A DNA stretch of 64,000 nt from Paenibacillus sp. (lineage in GTDB: Bacteria; Bacillota; Bacilli; Paenibacillales; Paenibacillaceae). The stretch lies in assembly GCA_017512705.1 (NCBI GenBank), contig JAFWEX010000084.1, forward strand, positions 291,158 through 355,157. The letters are read 5' to 3'. This document shows positions 26,319 to 34,653 of the stretch, piece after piece; within the stretch, counting starts at the first letter, position 1, and each line of letters starts with the position of its first letter. Under the pieces are notes generated by a model. It was not told the origin of the DNA, searched no databases, and saw only the letters and a program-made list of their open reading frames with translations. A program made the translations under genes and the position numbers.

Positions 26319-27395
26319 ATGAAGCGCATGAAGGACATGAATGACATGAATGACATGAAGAACATAAAGCACATAAAGTACATGGAGAACGTAGAGATCA
26401 TGGGGCATTCGGAGAACGTCGAGGACAACAGGCATCCAGAGCGCTGGGTGACTTCGGAAGGAACATTAGATGATCAGCAGGTTAAAGAGCGGCAGATTCT
26501 CTATAAGGGCATGAACGGCAGATATGTGGAACGATTCACGGTTCAATCGGGCCGGACTTATATTTTCAAACCGCTGACGAATCCTGCCCAGTATGGACGT
26601 GAACGCTGGATGTACGAGCATGTGATGCCGTCATTGCCACCAGTATATCCACAATTAATTGCGGCTTCGGATGAGACTGCGGCTCCGGCAAAGAGCTGGC
26701 TGATATATGAGGACATGGGGCAGCTAGAGCATCGTATGTGTGAATCAACCTTGCTGAATGCTGCTGCACATATGGCGTCATGGCATGCACTGCCTGTAGC
26801 GTCATGGCACGAACTGCCACGTATGGGGCAGAAACCGCCCATTCAGGAGATGTTGCATGAACTGCATCAACATCAGTCAGAGACGGATGAGCTGTTACAC
26901 AGGCTAAATCTGACGTTGTCAGCAGCGGACTGGGACAGGCTTGCCATGCTGATCCTTACAGCAGAGGGCGAGCTGCCGATGGTACTGTGTCATGGCGACT
27001 TGCACCCTGGCAACATAGCTGAGATAGAAGGCCGATTGGTCATACTGGACTGGGAGCATGCTCACCTGAATACACCTCTATGGGACGTATACCATCTGCT
27101 CGACTTGTCTCATCCGCTTTTCCCCCGTACCATGACGCCGGAACTGCGGGCGCGTGTAATGAAGGTGTATCTGGACAAGCTGGAGAGTCTTGGCATGCAG
27201 GTTGAACGGGGTTCTTTTGCAAAATGGTACGGTGCTTATGCGTTTATATTCTCACTCTGGATGCTGCGTCTGATCGACGGTGATCTAAGGAATCCGGCTT
27301 GTGTGTGGCCGCAGGAACAGCTGCGGAATCAATGGCAGGAGACGGCTGGGACGCTAGAGCAATGCTTAGAGCATCTGAACGGTATTAGTAATTAG
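26319..27395 (+). CDS. aminoglycoside phosphotransferase-like kinase
   Basis: A 358-residue member of the APH/choline-kinase fold. The catalytic loop is CHGDLHPGNI (residues ~228-237) and the metal-binding Asp is in VILDWEHAHLNTPLWD (~246-261). The N-terminal 25 residues are an odd Met/Lys/Asp repeat (MKD, MND, MND, MKN, IKH, IKY), encoded by tandem 9-base units from 26331, probably a recent slippage expansion. The real fold begins near residue 60 (DQQVKERQILYKGMNGRYVERFT). Site GGGAGG is 8 bases before the ATG. It precedes a glycosyltransferase gene, so a sugar or spore-component substrate is more likely than an antibiotic. Confidence 0.82.
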   Translation: MKRMKDMNDMNDMKNIKHIKYMENVEIMGHSENVEDNRHPERWVTSEGTLDDQQVKERQILYKGMNGRYVERFTVQSGRTYIFKPLTNPAQYGRERWMYEHVMPSLPPVYPQLIAASDETAAPAKSWLIYEDMGQLEHRMCESTLLNAAAHMASWHALPVASWHELPRMGQKPPIQEMLHELHQHQSETDELLHRLNLTLSAADWDRLAMLILTAEGELPMVLCHGDLHPGNIAEIEGRLVILDWEHAHLNTPLWDVYHLLDLSHPLFPRTMTPELRARVMKVYLDKLESLGMQVERGSFAKWYGAYAFIFSLWMLRLIDGDLRNPACVWPQEQLRNQWQETAGTLEQCLEHLNGISN

Positions 27396-27440
27396 TAATG
27401 AAACGATAGAAGTGACGAATAGAAATAAGGGGTGACAGGT

Positions 27441-28439
27441 TTGCGTAAAGTCGGACTGGTTATGCGTAAAATTCAATTCACAGAGGCTCAGGGCCCGCGT
27501 GTGTTCGCGGATCGGCTGAAGCAGATCGGGCTGGAATTGGGTGTGGACATCGTGTTCATCTCGCCGGAGCGTCATGTGAGCGGGTATGACTGGTTGCCAG
27601 GGTACGAACATGAGAAAGGTGACCTGGTGAACTATGATATCGTGCTGGATCAGATCCATAGCCAAAATATCGAGCATGTGATCTATACGGTATCGGGGTT
27701 TACATTTTTGAAGATGTTTTTGCCGAAAAGTGTCCTGTTTCCACACAGTTTTCCTGACCCGGCACTGACGGGGTATGAGATGATGAAGCCATTCTACACG
27801 ATGGTGGATAAAGCGATTGTGCAGACGGAGTTTTTGAAAAGAGAGCTGGGGCGCAATTTCGGTGTGCATGACGTCAACGTCATTCCAATTGGCTTCAATG
27901 AAGAGCTGGCGCACCGCCATTATGACCCAAGTCAGGTCGTGCATAATCGCGTGCTCTGGATCGGGCGGGATGAGGCGAACCGCCGCCCTGATTTGGTGTT
28001 GGAGTATGCGAGGCAGAACCCGGACAAGGAAGTGTACATGGTGTTTGGCGGTGTGCGTTACCAAGAAAGTATGAAGAAATACGACATCCCGGATAACGTA
28101 AAACTGAAGTTTGCACTCACTCAGGATGAGGTGTTTACGCTGATGAACACAGCGAAGGTGTACTGGAGCTGTTCGGCATTTGATACCTTTGCGATGCCGC
28201 TGACAGAAGCGATGGCGATGGGGAAAATGATCGTGAAGCCTGAGCATGCCTGCTACGGACACATAAGATCTACGCATGCCTTTGCCGGCAATGAGGATAA
28301 CTGGTTTGAACTGGTGAATATGGCTGCGGCTGCGCCGCGCAGTGTATCGGAGGACAACCGCGAGTATGCGTTTGGAGCCTTTTCGCGAACGATTATGAAG
28401 GAAGGGTATCGGAACTTTTTTGCAGACTGGTTAAAATAA
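27441..28439 (+). CDS. glycosyltransferase, GT4-like
   Basis: A 332-residue single-chain glycosyltransferase with two Rossmann halves. The acceptor half runs to about residue 150; the donor half has RVLWIGRDEANRRPDLVLEYA (~168-188) and the GT4-type loop SAFDTFAMPLTEAMAMGKMIV (~240-260), in which the Glu binds the sugar nucleotide. I prefer TTG 27441 because AAGGGGTGA ends 4-5 bases upstream; GTG 27432 would lie inside the ribosome binding site. It is 45 bases after the kinase gene and probably cotranscribed with it. Confidence 0.82.
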   Translation: MRKVGLVMRKIQFTEAQGPRVFADRLKQIGLELGVDIVFISPERHVSGYDWLPGYEHEKGDLVNYDIVLDQIHSQNIEHVIYTVSGFTFLKMFLPKSVLFPHSFPDPALTGYEMMKPFYTMVDKAIVQTEFLKRELGRNFGVHDVNVIPIGFNEELAHRHYDPSQVVHNRVLWIGRDEANRRPDLVLEYARQNPDKEVYMVFGGVRYQESMKKYDIPDNVKLKFALTQDEVFTLMNTAKVYWSCSAFDTFAMPLTEAMAMGKMIVKPEHACYGHIRSTHAFAGNEDNWFELVNMAAAAPRSVSEDNREYAFGAFSRTIMKEGYRNFFADWLK

Positions 28440-28520
28440 GAGACAGAGCACAAGGTTATTGAAATTTCCAGTTGTGAGGAGGAGGACGTTATCGAAGAAC
28501 TCATTCTTTGGACGATCGGT

Positions 28521-28778
28521 ATGTGGGCCGTGCAGCTGCTAATTGAATGGATTATCTATCGGGTGCAGGGATGCCGGATGACGTGGATACAGTCCATTCT
28601 GCCCTGTCTGACGTTGCTCGGTGGAGCAATTATTATCATGATCAGCATCGATATTGGTGGATGGAGGGGGCTGGGGTATGGGTTGCTTGGTTTTATACTG
28701 GGAACCTCGGGACTTTTGACATTGGTCACGGTTGCTATTACAGCTCTAGTGCTTCGGCGGCGAGGAAGGAACATGTGA
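28521..28778 (+). CDS. small membrane protein, 85 residues
   Basis: Two or three hydrophobic helices (SILPCLTLLGGAIIIMISIDI and GLLGFILGTSGLLTLVTVAITALVL) and a basic C-terminal RRRGRN. The start is doubtful: a strong GAGGAGGAGGAC (28476-28487) has no ATG, GTG or TTG at a normal distance. In frame and correctly spaced is ATC 28491, which would add ten residues (VIEELILWTIG). ATG 28521 is the first canonical start and is given here. It overlaps the next gene by one base (TGATG). Confidence 0.6.
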   Translation: MWAVQLLIEWIIYRVQGCRMTWIQSILPCLTLLGGAIIIMISIDIGGWRGLGYGLLGFILGTSGLLTLVTVAITALVLRRRGRNM

Positions 28779-29245
28779 TGAAGAGTATATTGATGGAGCA
28801 TTGGTCTGCTGAACAGCGTGAGCTGCCAGGCATGAATTGCATTGCTTTTGCTAATGGAGACATCATCATTTTAGATATTCGAAAGATTTACGACCCTAAC
28901 AACAATGAGCACGAGATGTACTGTACTCCTCTATGCGATACAACGATCGATAGTGTTGAAAAATATAATCATGATTGTTGGACGATGGTGGACGTATGGG
29001 CAAGTGTGGAGTTTCGAGGCGGGAAAATCGTTGGCGGGGACGGGGCCATGGGAAATGAAGGTTTCATTGCCTGTGTAGATCATGAGGATCAATTAGTCTG
29101 GGCTATCTTTCTGGAGGACACCAATCCGATCAAAAAGTTAAGTGTGAACGATAACAAGTTAATAGCGATCAATGAACATGAGGATCTGAGAATTGAAGTT
29201 GATCTTCATAATATAGTGGATATCAAGATGACCTGTCTGGACTAA
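28778..29245 (+). CDS. hypothetical protein, 155 residues
   Basis: A soluble, acidic, beta-rich protein. ATG 28778 overlaps the stop of the preceding membrane-protein gene (TGATG) and has GGAAGGA ahead, so the two are translationally coupled; the frame extends further upstream but only as a shadow of that gene. Repeated strands such as AFANGDIIILDI, ASVEFRGGKIVGGDG and QLVWAIFLED suggest a small beta-propeller or SMI1/immunity-like fold, unproven. No family recognised. Confidence 0.7.
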   Translation: MKSILMEHWSAEQRELPGMNCIAFANGDIIILDIRKIYDPNNNEHEMYCTPLCDTTIDSVEKYNHDCWTMVDVWASVEFRGGKIVGGDGAMGNEGFIACVDHEDQLVWAIFLEDTNPIKKLSVNDNKLIAINEHEDLRIEVDLHNIVDIKMTCLD

Positions 29246-29363
29246 GTGGCCCTTCGGGAGAGAGAATCGAAGGTGTTTTAAGGGTATCATATACTGGCCA
29301 AGAATGGTTGTATGAAGACCGGGGAAACAGGCACATGACATGGAACATAGGTGCTTTAGATGG

Positions 29364-29393
29364 TTGCAGAGACGAAACGGTCTGTGATATATT
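29364..29393 (+). promoter_or_regulatory. promoter of the leader ORF / ABC-F unit
   Basis: TTGCAG (29364-29369), 18 bases, TATATT (29388-29393), with a TGA extended -10 ahead. A start near 29400 would give a transcript beginning just before the small ORF. Confidence 0.55.
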
Positions 29394-29426
29394 GGAAGCA
29401 CTTATGACAAAGGGAGGTGAAGACAG

Positions 29427-29588
29427 GTGAATCACGAGATGCTTAACAACCGTATTAGCCAGCTGCCGATTGCTATGGCTGGCATTGTTCACACTTTTTC
29501 GAACAACGGGAGAAGTCTGTCCAATTTTGAATATACGGAAGTTAACATGTACGAGAAGATGCCTGCCTTGACCTCATTCGGACGATAA
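29427..29588 (+). CDS. small ORF, 53 residues, in the ABC-F leader
   Basis: Begins at GTG 29427 after the strong site GGGAGGTGA and ends in TAA 20 bases before a terminator hairpin. The peptide (start MNHEMLNNRISQLPIAM) is neutral, with no signal peptide and no recognised family. Position between a promoter and a terminator ahead of an ABC-F gene makes it a candidate leader peptide for ribosome-mediated attenuation, although it is longer than classic leaders; it may instead be an independent small protein. Confidence 0.55.
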   Translation: MNHEMLNNRISQLPIAMAGIVHTFSNNGRSLSNFEYTEVNMYEKMPALTSFGR

Positions 29589-29608
29589 GCATATTTGCTT
29601 GAATTCTG

Positions 29609-29643
29609 AAGAGTCGCGGAGCTAACCTCCTGCGGCTCTTTTT
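29609..29643 (+). terminator. terminator or attenuator upstream of ABC-F gene
   Basis: AAGAGTCGCGGAG pairs with CTCCTGCGGCTCTT around CTAAC with small mismatches, followed by five T. It lies between the small ORF and the ABC-F start, 44 bases before that ATG. Confidence 0.75.
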
Positions 29644-29686
29644 GTGTTGCGGTCAGGCTCTTCCACACCATAGGAGGAACCTTATT

Positions 29687-31624
29687 ATGATGATGATTAG
29701 TGCGCAACAGTTGAAACAATATCACGGAGCACATCTGGTGCTGGACGGCATTACTTTTGAAATTATGGAAGGGGATAAAGTTGCCCTGATTGGCCGCAAC
29801 GGAAGCGGCAAAACAACCTTAATGCGTTTGATGGCTCGGTTAAGCCAGCCGGACGAAGGCCAGTTAATGCTGAAAAAGGATACACGCGTCGGTTACGTTG
29901 CTCAAGTGCCAGAAGGATTGGATGACCATACGGTGCTGGATGTACTGGGCCTGGGGTTCCGGGAGCTGATCGCTTGCCGTACACAGATGAAGGACTTGGA
30001 GCAGCAGATGTCCGACCCGGCCTGCGCAGCAGATCCCGCTCAGCTGGAGCGGTTGCTAAAACGATATGCAGCTCTACAGGAGCGGTTTGAACGCGAAGGT
30101 GGCTATGAGATGGATGCACGGATTGACCAAGTCGCGGACGGACTAGATATATCCAAAGCACATTACAGCTGGCGTTTCGGTTCCCTTTCGGGCGGGGAAC
30201 AGACTCGTGTTGTGCTGGCTTCACAGCTCATTATGAGTCCGGATCTGCTGTTGCTGGATGAGCCAACCAACCATCTGGATCTGGAGCGGGTGGAGTGGCT
30301 GGAAGGTTTTTTGCGCGAGTATTCCGGAACCGTTATTCTGATCTCGCATGATCGCTATTTCCTGGATCGGGTTGTGACGCGCACGCTGGAGCTGGAAGAT
30401 GGTGAGGCACAGACCGCTGCGGGTGGGTACACCGAATATATGAAGGTAAAGGAACAGCGGCTATTGCAGCAGTTTGAGGAGTTCAAAGAGCAGCAGAAGG
30501 TTATCAAAAAGATGAAGGAAACGATTCGTCAGCTCGAGGAATGGGGACGTGTTGGTGGTAATGAAAAGTTTTTCCGCCGCGCAGCTTCCATGCGCAAAGC
30601 ACTGGAGCGGATGGAGCAGGTGAAGCGGCCTGTGCTGGAGCGTCGCCATGCGGATTTTGACGTACGTCCGACGGATCGGACAGGTAAACGTGTGGCGGTG
30701 CTGGAAGATGTGGAGAAACGATACGGCAATCGAGTTATTTTACAAGGGGTATCGGCTTTGCTCGAGTACGGGGACAAAACGGCCTTAATCGGCCGTAACG
30801 GCTCTGGTAAAACAACACTGTTCAAGCTGTTGCTGGGTGAAGAACAGCCGGATGCAGGTAAACTGGAATGGGGCACACGTGTAGATGTAGGATATCTGGC
30901 TCAGCAGGAGGAACCTGTGAATCCCAAGCTAAATGTGCTCGATTACTTCCGTCAGGAAGCAGGTGTGGAGGAAGGAGAGGCCCGCGGCATTTTGGCACGA
31001 TATCTGTTCTATGGCGCAGATGTTTTCCGTTCGGTAGGACAGCTGTCCGGCGGGGAGTGGACTCGTCTGAGGCTGGCACTGCTGGTACAGCGCAAACCGA
31101 ATGTACTGCTGCTGGATGAACCGACCAACCATCTGGATATTGCTTCGAGAGAGGCGCTGGAGGATTCACTGGCTGATTTTGAAGGTACGGTGCTTGCCAT
31201 TTCACATGATCGATATTTTGTGAATCGTCTGGCTTCTCGTGTCTGGGAACTGGAGAATGGACAACTGACCACATATCTGGGGGATTACGAAGCGTATCGG
31301 GAGAAAAAGCTTGATTTGCAGGCTCGGGCAACGAAGGAAGTATCGCGAGATTCGAGGGCAAACGAAATGGGGAACAGATCAAAGACCGGAAGAAGAACAG
31401 ATGAAAACGGAAAAAGTAGAAAGATTGATAAATTCGGAGAAAGTGGAGAGAGTGTGTTGGAGTTGGAGCAGTCGATAGCCCGCATGGAATCTCGGATTCA
31501 GGAGCTTGATCAACAGCTTGAAGCATTAGCTGAGGATTCGGCGGCTCTGGAGCAGACCTGGAATGAGCGCGAGCGGTTATCCGCGGCATATGATGAAATG
31601 TTGGCCCAATGGGCTGAGATGTGA
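29687..31624 (+). CDS. ABC-F family ATPase, YdiF-type
   Basis: A 645-residue cytosolic protein with two ABC domains and no membrane part, the hallmark of ABC-F translation factors that act in the ribosomal E site. Walker A is GRNGSGKTT in both halves (~35 and ~368), signatures are LSGGEQTR (~166) and LSGGEWTR (~451), and both halves have DEPTNHLD. The linker of charged helices (~245-320) is the ribosome-probing segment, and the C-terminal 60 residues form a coiled coil, as in B. subtilis YdiF. ATG 29687 follows TAGGAGG by 9 bases. Antibiotic protection or general translation rescue are both possible; the attenuator-like leader favours drug response. Confidence 0.9.
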   Translation: MMMISAQQLKQYHGAHLVLDGITFEIMEGDKVALIGRNGSGKTTLMRLMARLSQPDEGQLMLKKDTRVGYVAQVPEGLDDHTVLDVLGLGFRELIACRTQMKDLEQQMSDPACAADPAQLERLLKRYAALQERFEREGGYEMDARIDQVADGLDISKAHYSWRFGSLSGGEQTRVVLASQLIMSPDLLLLDEPTNHLDLERVEWLEGFLREYSGTVILISHDRYFLDRVVTRTLELEDGEAQTAAGGYTEYMKVKEQRLLQQFEEFKEQQKVIKKMKETIRQLEEWGRVGGNEKFFRRAASMRKALERMEQVKRPVLERRHADFDVRPTDRTGKRVAVLEDVEKRYGNRVILQGVSALLEYGDKTALIGRNGSGKTTLFKLLLGEEQPDAGKLEWGTRVDVGYLAQQEEPVNPKLNVLDYFRQEAGVEEGEARGILARYLFYGADVFRSVGQLSGGEWTRLRLALLVQRKPNVLLLDEPTNHLDIASREALEDSLADFEGTVLAISHDRYFVNRLASRVWELENGQLTTYLGDYEAYREKKLDLQARATKEVSRDSRANEMGNRSKTGRRTDENGKSRKIDKFGESGESVLELEQSIARMESRIQELDQQLEALAEDSAALEQTWNERERLSAAYDEMLAQWAEM

Positions 31625-31705
31625 GCTGAATTACATCCATAACTCAACGATTGCATGTAACAAGTATGAGGTAGGGTAGCTAGAGCCAGAGGAACAGAAA
31701 AGGAC

Positions 31706-31773
31706 AAAAAGGATTGTCTCACGGTTGATGTGCTTTTGTGTGCATATCATGGACGTGAGACAGTCCCTTTTTT
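31706..31773 (+). terminator. intrinsic terminator after ABC-F gene
   Basis: GGATTGTCTCACG (31711-31723) pairs with CGTGAGACAGTCC (31754-31766), flanked by A5 and T6, loop of 30 bases. It shows that the open frame beginning at 31725 is not the true start of the next gene. Confidence 0.8.
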
Positions 31774-31976
31774 ATGATTTTATTTCGTGCGCTGCTCTTG
31801 CTCTGATTGCATTTAAGTGTGTCCATTCGATTCTAGAACAACAATGTTTGTTTTTACATGTCATCGTGAATAGTGTAACTTTTTTCCTCCTCATGCGTTT
31901 AATACGATTGTGTATATTGAATCGGCTCACCAACGAGCTTGCAGATCGGGAGGGACTCACCATTTATTATTCATTG

Positions 31977-32441
31977 ATGTATCGTAGTTGGTCGGAGGAT
32001 AAGCAGGCAGAGACGGGTGTGCTTGAGCAGGCTTCAGTGACGCGGGATGAACTATTTATGCGCAAGCTGGTAGATGCTACCCTGATGAAAAACAAATTAT
32101 GGGCTCATCTATCCAATGAGTGTCAGGATCAGCGTGATCATGCTATTTATGTAACAGCGTATGACCAGCAGATGCCAGAAGGGCATGGTGCTGCTATTGC
32201 GGATGCGGCGCTGGGCATGTGCAAAATGTCTTCCATGTACAGTCCGGAATATATGCAGTGGAATGGACGTTCCTTTGAGGAGCTGGAGCTTGCCGAATCC
32301 TCTGGTTACACGATGGAGCTGGCCGAACAGCTACTGGATCACTATATGGTGCGCGGAGGCAATACGTACGAGATTTTGTATTCCGTATTGGATACGGATC
32401 GGAAGAAAGTCATGTTTTTTATGAAAGAGGTGGATCTGTAA
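31977..32441 (+). CDS. unassigned protein heading the ATP-grasp/DUF350 cluster
   Basis: About 154 residues, soluble, with ATLMKNKLWAHLSNE, an Ala-rich helix HGAAIADAALGM and a C-terminal sheet GNTYEILYSVLDTDRKKVMFFMKEVDL. The open frame begins at 31725, but that part runs through the ABC-F terminator. ATG 31977 is the first sensible canonical start; the strong GGGAGGG at 31948-31954 is better spaced for ATT 31962, a rare start. Its stop overlaps the next ATG (TAATG), so it is coupled to the lipoprotein gene. By position it could take the role of E. coli YjfK (DUF2491), but I see no sequence match. Confidence 0.6.
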   Translation: MYRSWSEDKQAETGVLEQASVTRDELFMRKLVDATLMKNKLWAHLSNECQDQRDHAIYVTAYDQQMPEGHGAAIADAALGMCKMSSMYSPEYMQWNGRSFEELELAESSGYTMELAEQLLDHYMVRGGNTYEILYSVLDTDRKKVMFFMKEVDL

Positions 32442-32779
32442 TGAAGGAAGGGGACGTGCGAAAGCTCTCATCCTTGCAGGAATCTTCAAGTGACAAGCTA
32501 GATAACAGACCCTCATCTGGGTCTAGACCAGGCTCTAAAGCCAAGCTGGTTGCATTCTCTCTGATGCTGGCCGTGCCTGCGGTACTTGCGGGATGTGGCA
32601 GCAGTGATGAGTGTGACCCTGATTATGATAACGGATGCGAATATGATTCCAGTAGTGGTCATTACTATTATGGAGGATCGTCGTATCGAGGAAGCAAAGA
32701 TGGCAGCAGCTCTTATAAAAGCTCATCTAAATCGAAATCGAGCGGCTTCGGCAGCTTTTTCCGAAGTTCGGGAGGTTAA
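32441..32779 (+). CDS. Ser/Tyr/Gly-rich lipoprotein, DUF1190-like by context
   Basis: A 112-residue exported lipoprotein: a long 35-residue polar N-terminus, a hydrophobic stretch LVAFSLMLAVPAVLAGC with lipobox LAGC, then DECDPDYDNGCEYD and a tail rich in Ser, Gly, Tyr and Lys ending GFGSFFRSSGG. In enterobacteria a DUF1190 lipoprotein (YjfM) accompanies the DUF350 and ATP-grasp genes found here, so the role is inferred from neighbours. It starts within the stop of the preceding gene (TAATG). Confidence 0.7.
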   Translation: MKEGDVRKLSSLQESSSDKLDNRPSSGSRPGSKAKLVAFSLMLAVPAVLAGCGSSDECDPDYDNGCEYDSSSGHYYYGGSSYRGSKDGSSSYKSSSKSKSSGFGSFFRSSGG

Positions 32780-32839
32780 TGACATCATGAAGCAAGTAAG
32801 TATTCTCCGCATCAGCATCATCTGGGGGAGGTTGGCAGA

Positions 32840-34198
32840 GTGAGGGAAGTGTATACGATGCCTTTCAGTCACGAGGATATTTTCTCAGGAGAGGCTGGAG
32901 AGAAGATTCCATATCACCGCATGTACGGGAAGCAGTATTGTGTGCCCGCACTGACGGTATATACACCGGAAGAAGTGGAGGAACTGCGTGTTGCGGCAGA
33001 GGCGATCGATGCCATTTACAGTAAAGTGATGCGTTTTATCCAGCGATATATGCCGGATTCGTTTCTGGAGCATCCTCTTGGCATAGATCCAGGGCTGATT
33101 CCAGCAGCACGTATGGATGTTGTTACAGGTGGAATCACTCGTCAGGACTGGATTATTGGTGAAGCTGGCTTGAAGTGTATAGAAAATAATACCGATACAC
33201 CGACAGGTATTCCTGAATCGGCAGCACTGGAGAGCATTCTGATCGGACGAACAGCAGATCAGGCTTGGTCTGCACCATCTGCGTATATGGACGCACGTAT
33301 TGAGGATTGCTTCCGCTTCTGGTTAACCTTTTATGCAGAACAAGGGCTGGAGGGGCCAGTTACGTTCACCTCTTATGGCGAACATGTTGAAGATCGAACC
33401 AACACGGCCTACCTGATGGAACGCTGCCGTGAAGCCGGATATGAGGTGTGGTATGCTCCGCTGGAGGAGCTTGAGATTGTACCGGGAGAAGCGCTGTATC
33501 ATCAGGGTCGAGAGATTCGATTGTTGTATCGGCTGTACCCTCTAGAATATCTGATCGGTGATCGGGACGAAACGACCGAAGTGGATATCGGCGCTGCTTT
33601 GATTGAGCTGGTGTACAATGGGCAGCTGGGTCTGATGAATCCTGTACAGCATGTGCTGATGCAGAGCAAAGGCTTCATGGCTGCGATCTGGTCACTGTAC
33701 GAACGGAATGAGCAGACTCCAGAGTACTGCGGGTTTACGCTTTTTAATGAAGCGGAGATGGATGTCATTTCACGTTATTTGCTGCCAACCTACTTCACCG
33801 CGGAACCGTTTGAGCAGAGTGCTGTACCTTACGTAGCCAAAAGCTATTGGGGTCGCGAAGGTCGTGGAACACTTTTGCTGGATCATACAGCAGTTCAAGA
33901 TACGGCGGAAGTCGTGAATACAGATGATGACGAAGACGATGATGAAGGCGTTACGGCCTACTATGAAAATCAGCCTAAAGTATATCAGCAACTCGTACCG
34001 ATGGAACAGGCGGTGATTCAGACAGAGGATGGCGAATACAGTGGTTATTTGCTGACGGGTGTATTTGTGATTGGTGGACGTTTTGCCGGAATGCTGCCTC
34101 GGGTTGGAGAGAGAGTAACTGGAGATATGGCGTATTATTGCGCCGCTGCTGTACGTGAACCGATGAATGATGAGGAGGAGAAGGAATGGAAAAGCTAG
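32840..34198 (+). CDS. glutathionylspermidine synthase-like ATP-grasp protein
   Basis: A 452-residue member of the GSP_synth family without the amidase domain (as YgiC/YjfC of E. coli). Visible: IGEAGLKCIENNTDTPTG (~108-125), where the ENNTDTPTG loop is the family signature, the central YRLYPLEYL, and the ATP-grasp segment KSYWGREGRGTLLL (~334-347) with the phosphate-binding Gly/Arg. An insert of Asp and Glu (about 358-370, DDDEDDDEG) is unusual. The family ligates an amine to a carboxylate with ATP; the true substrate is unknown, polyamine or peptide is plausible. GTG 32840 follows GGAGG by 8 bases; the end overlaps the DUF350 gene by 13 bases. Confidence 0.88.
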   Translation: MREVYTMPFSHEDIFSGEAGEKIPYHRMYGKQYCVPALTVYTPEEVEELRVAAEAIDAIYSKVMRFIQRYMPDSFLEHPLGIDPGLIPAARMDVVTGGITRQDWIIGEAGLKCIENNTDTPTGIPESAALESILIGRTADQAWSAPSAYMDARIEDCFRFWLTFYAEQGLEGPVTFTSYGEHVEDRTNTAYLMERCREAGYEVWYAPLEELEIVPGEALYHQGREIRLLYRLYPLEYLIGDRDETTEVDIGAALIELVYNGQLGLMNPVQHVLMQSKGFMAAIWSLYERNEQTPEYCGFTLFNEAEMDVISRYLLPTYFTAEPFEQSAVPYVAKSYWGREGRGTLLLDHTAVQDTAEVVNTDDDEDDDEGVTAYYENQPKVYQQLVPMEQAVIQTEDGEYSGYLLTGVFVIGGRFAGMLPRVGERVTGDMAYYCAAAVREPMNDEEEKEWKS

Positions 34199-34590
34199 GA
34201 ATGAACCTGGTGAATGTGGCAGTGGGGATTGGCATTCTATTAGTCGTATTAATTGTAGGGTATTTTGCGTTTAGCAAACTGACCCGGTATAACGATAGTG
34301 AGGAAATGGCCAAAGGTAACGAGGCTGCAGGCATGTACATGGGCAGCAAGCTGCTGGGTCTATGCATTATTGTAGGGATGGTGTCCTTCTCGACACATGC
34401 GTGGCTGGATATGCTGCTGTGGTCGGCAATCGGTATCATTATTCTGTGTCTGGTCTACATTATATTTGATTTCCTGACTCCAAAAATACGGGTATGTGAC
34501 GAAATTGCACGAGGTAATATGGCGGTGGCACAGGTGCTTCGTTCTGTCATCATCGGTGTATCCATCGTCATTGGTACATTTTTGATGTAA
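34186..34590 (+). CDS. DUF350 membrane protein
   Basis: A 134-residue protein with four transmembrane helices (residues ~7-27, ~47-67, ~73-95, ~110-132) and the paired DUF350 half-repeats FSKLTRYNDSEEMAKGNEAAGMYMG and VCDEIARGNMAVAQVLRSVIIG. DUF350 (YjfL) genes regularly accompany the ATP-grasp glutathionylspermidine synthase-like gene that it overlaps here. Transport or membrane protection is suspected, not shown. Site GAGGAGAAGG precedes the ATG. Confidence 0.9.
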   Translation: MEKLGMNLVNVAVGIGILLVVLIVGYFAFSKLTRYNDSEEMAKGNEAAGMYMGSKLLGLCIIVGMVSFSTHAWLDMLLWSAIGIIILCLVYIIFDFLTPKIRVCDEIARGNMAVAQVLRSVIIGVSIVIGTFLM

Positions 34591-34653
34591 AATGAACTCT
34601 GACGTTATGAATCATTACGAACACATCTTATACGGACAAAGGAGCGCGGCAGC

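Noticed and set aside
27366-28277. 303-codon antisense frame over the GT4-like gene
   Set aside because: The sense gene has donor-binding motifs and a ribosome binding site; the antisense frame has neither.
31725-31976. N-terminal extension of the gene at 31977
   Set aside because: It would run through the ABC-F terminator hairpin and lacks a ribosome binding site.
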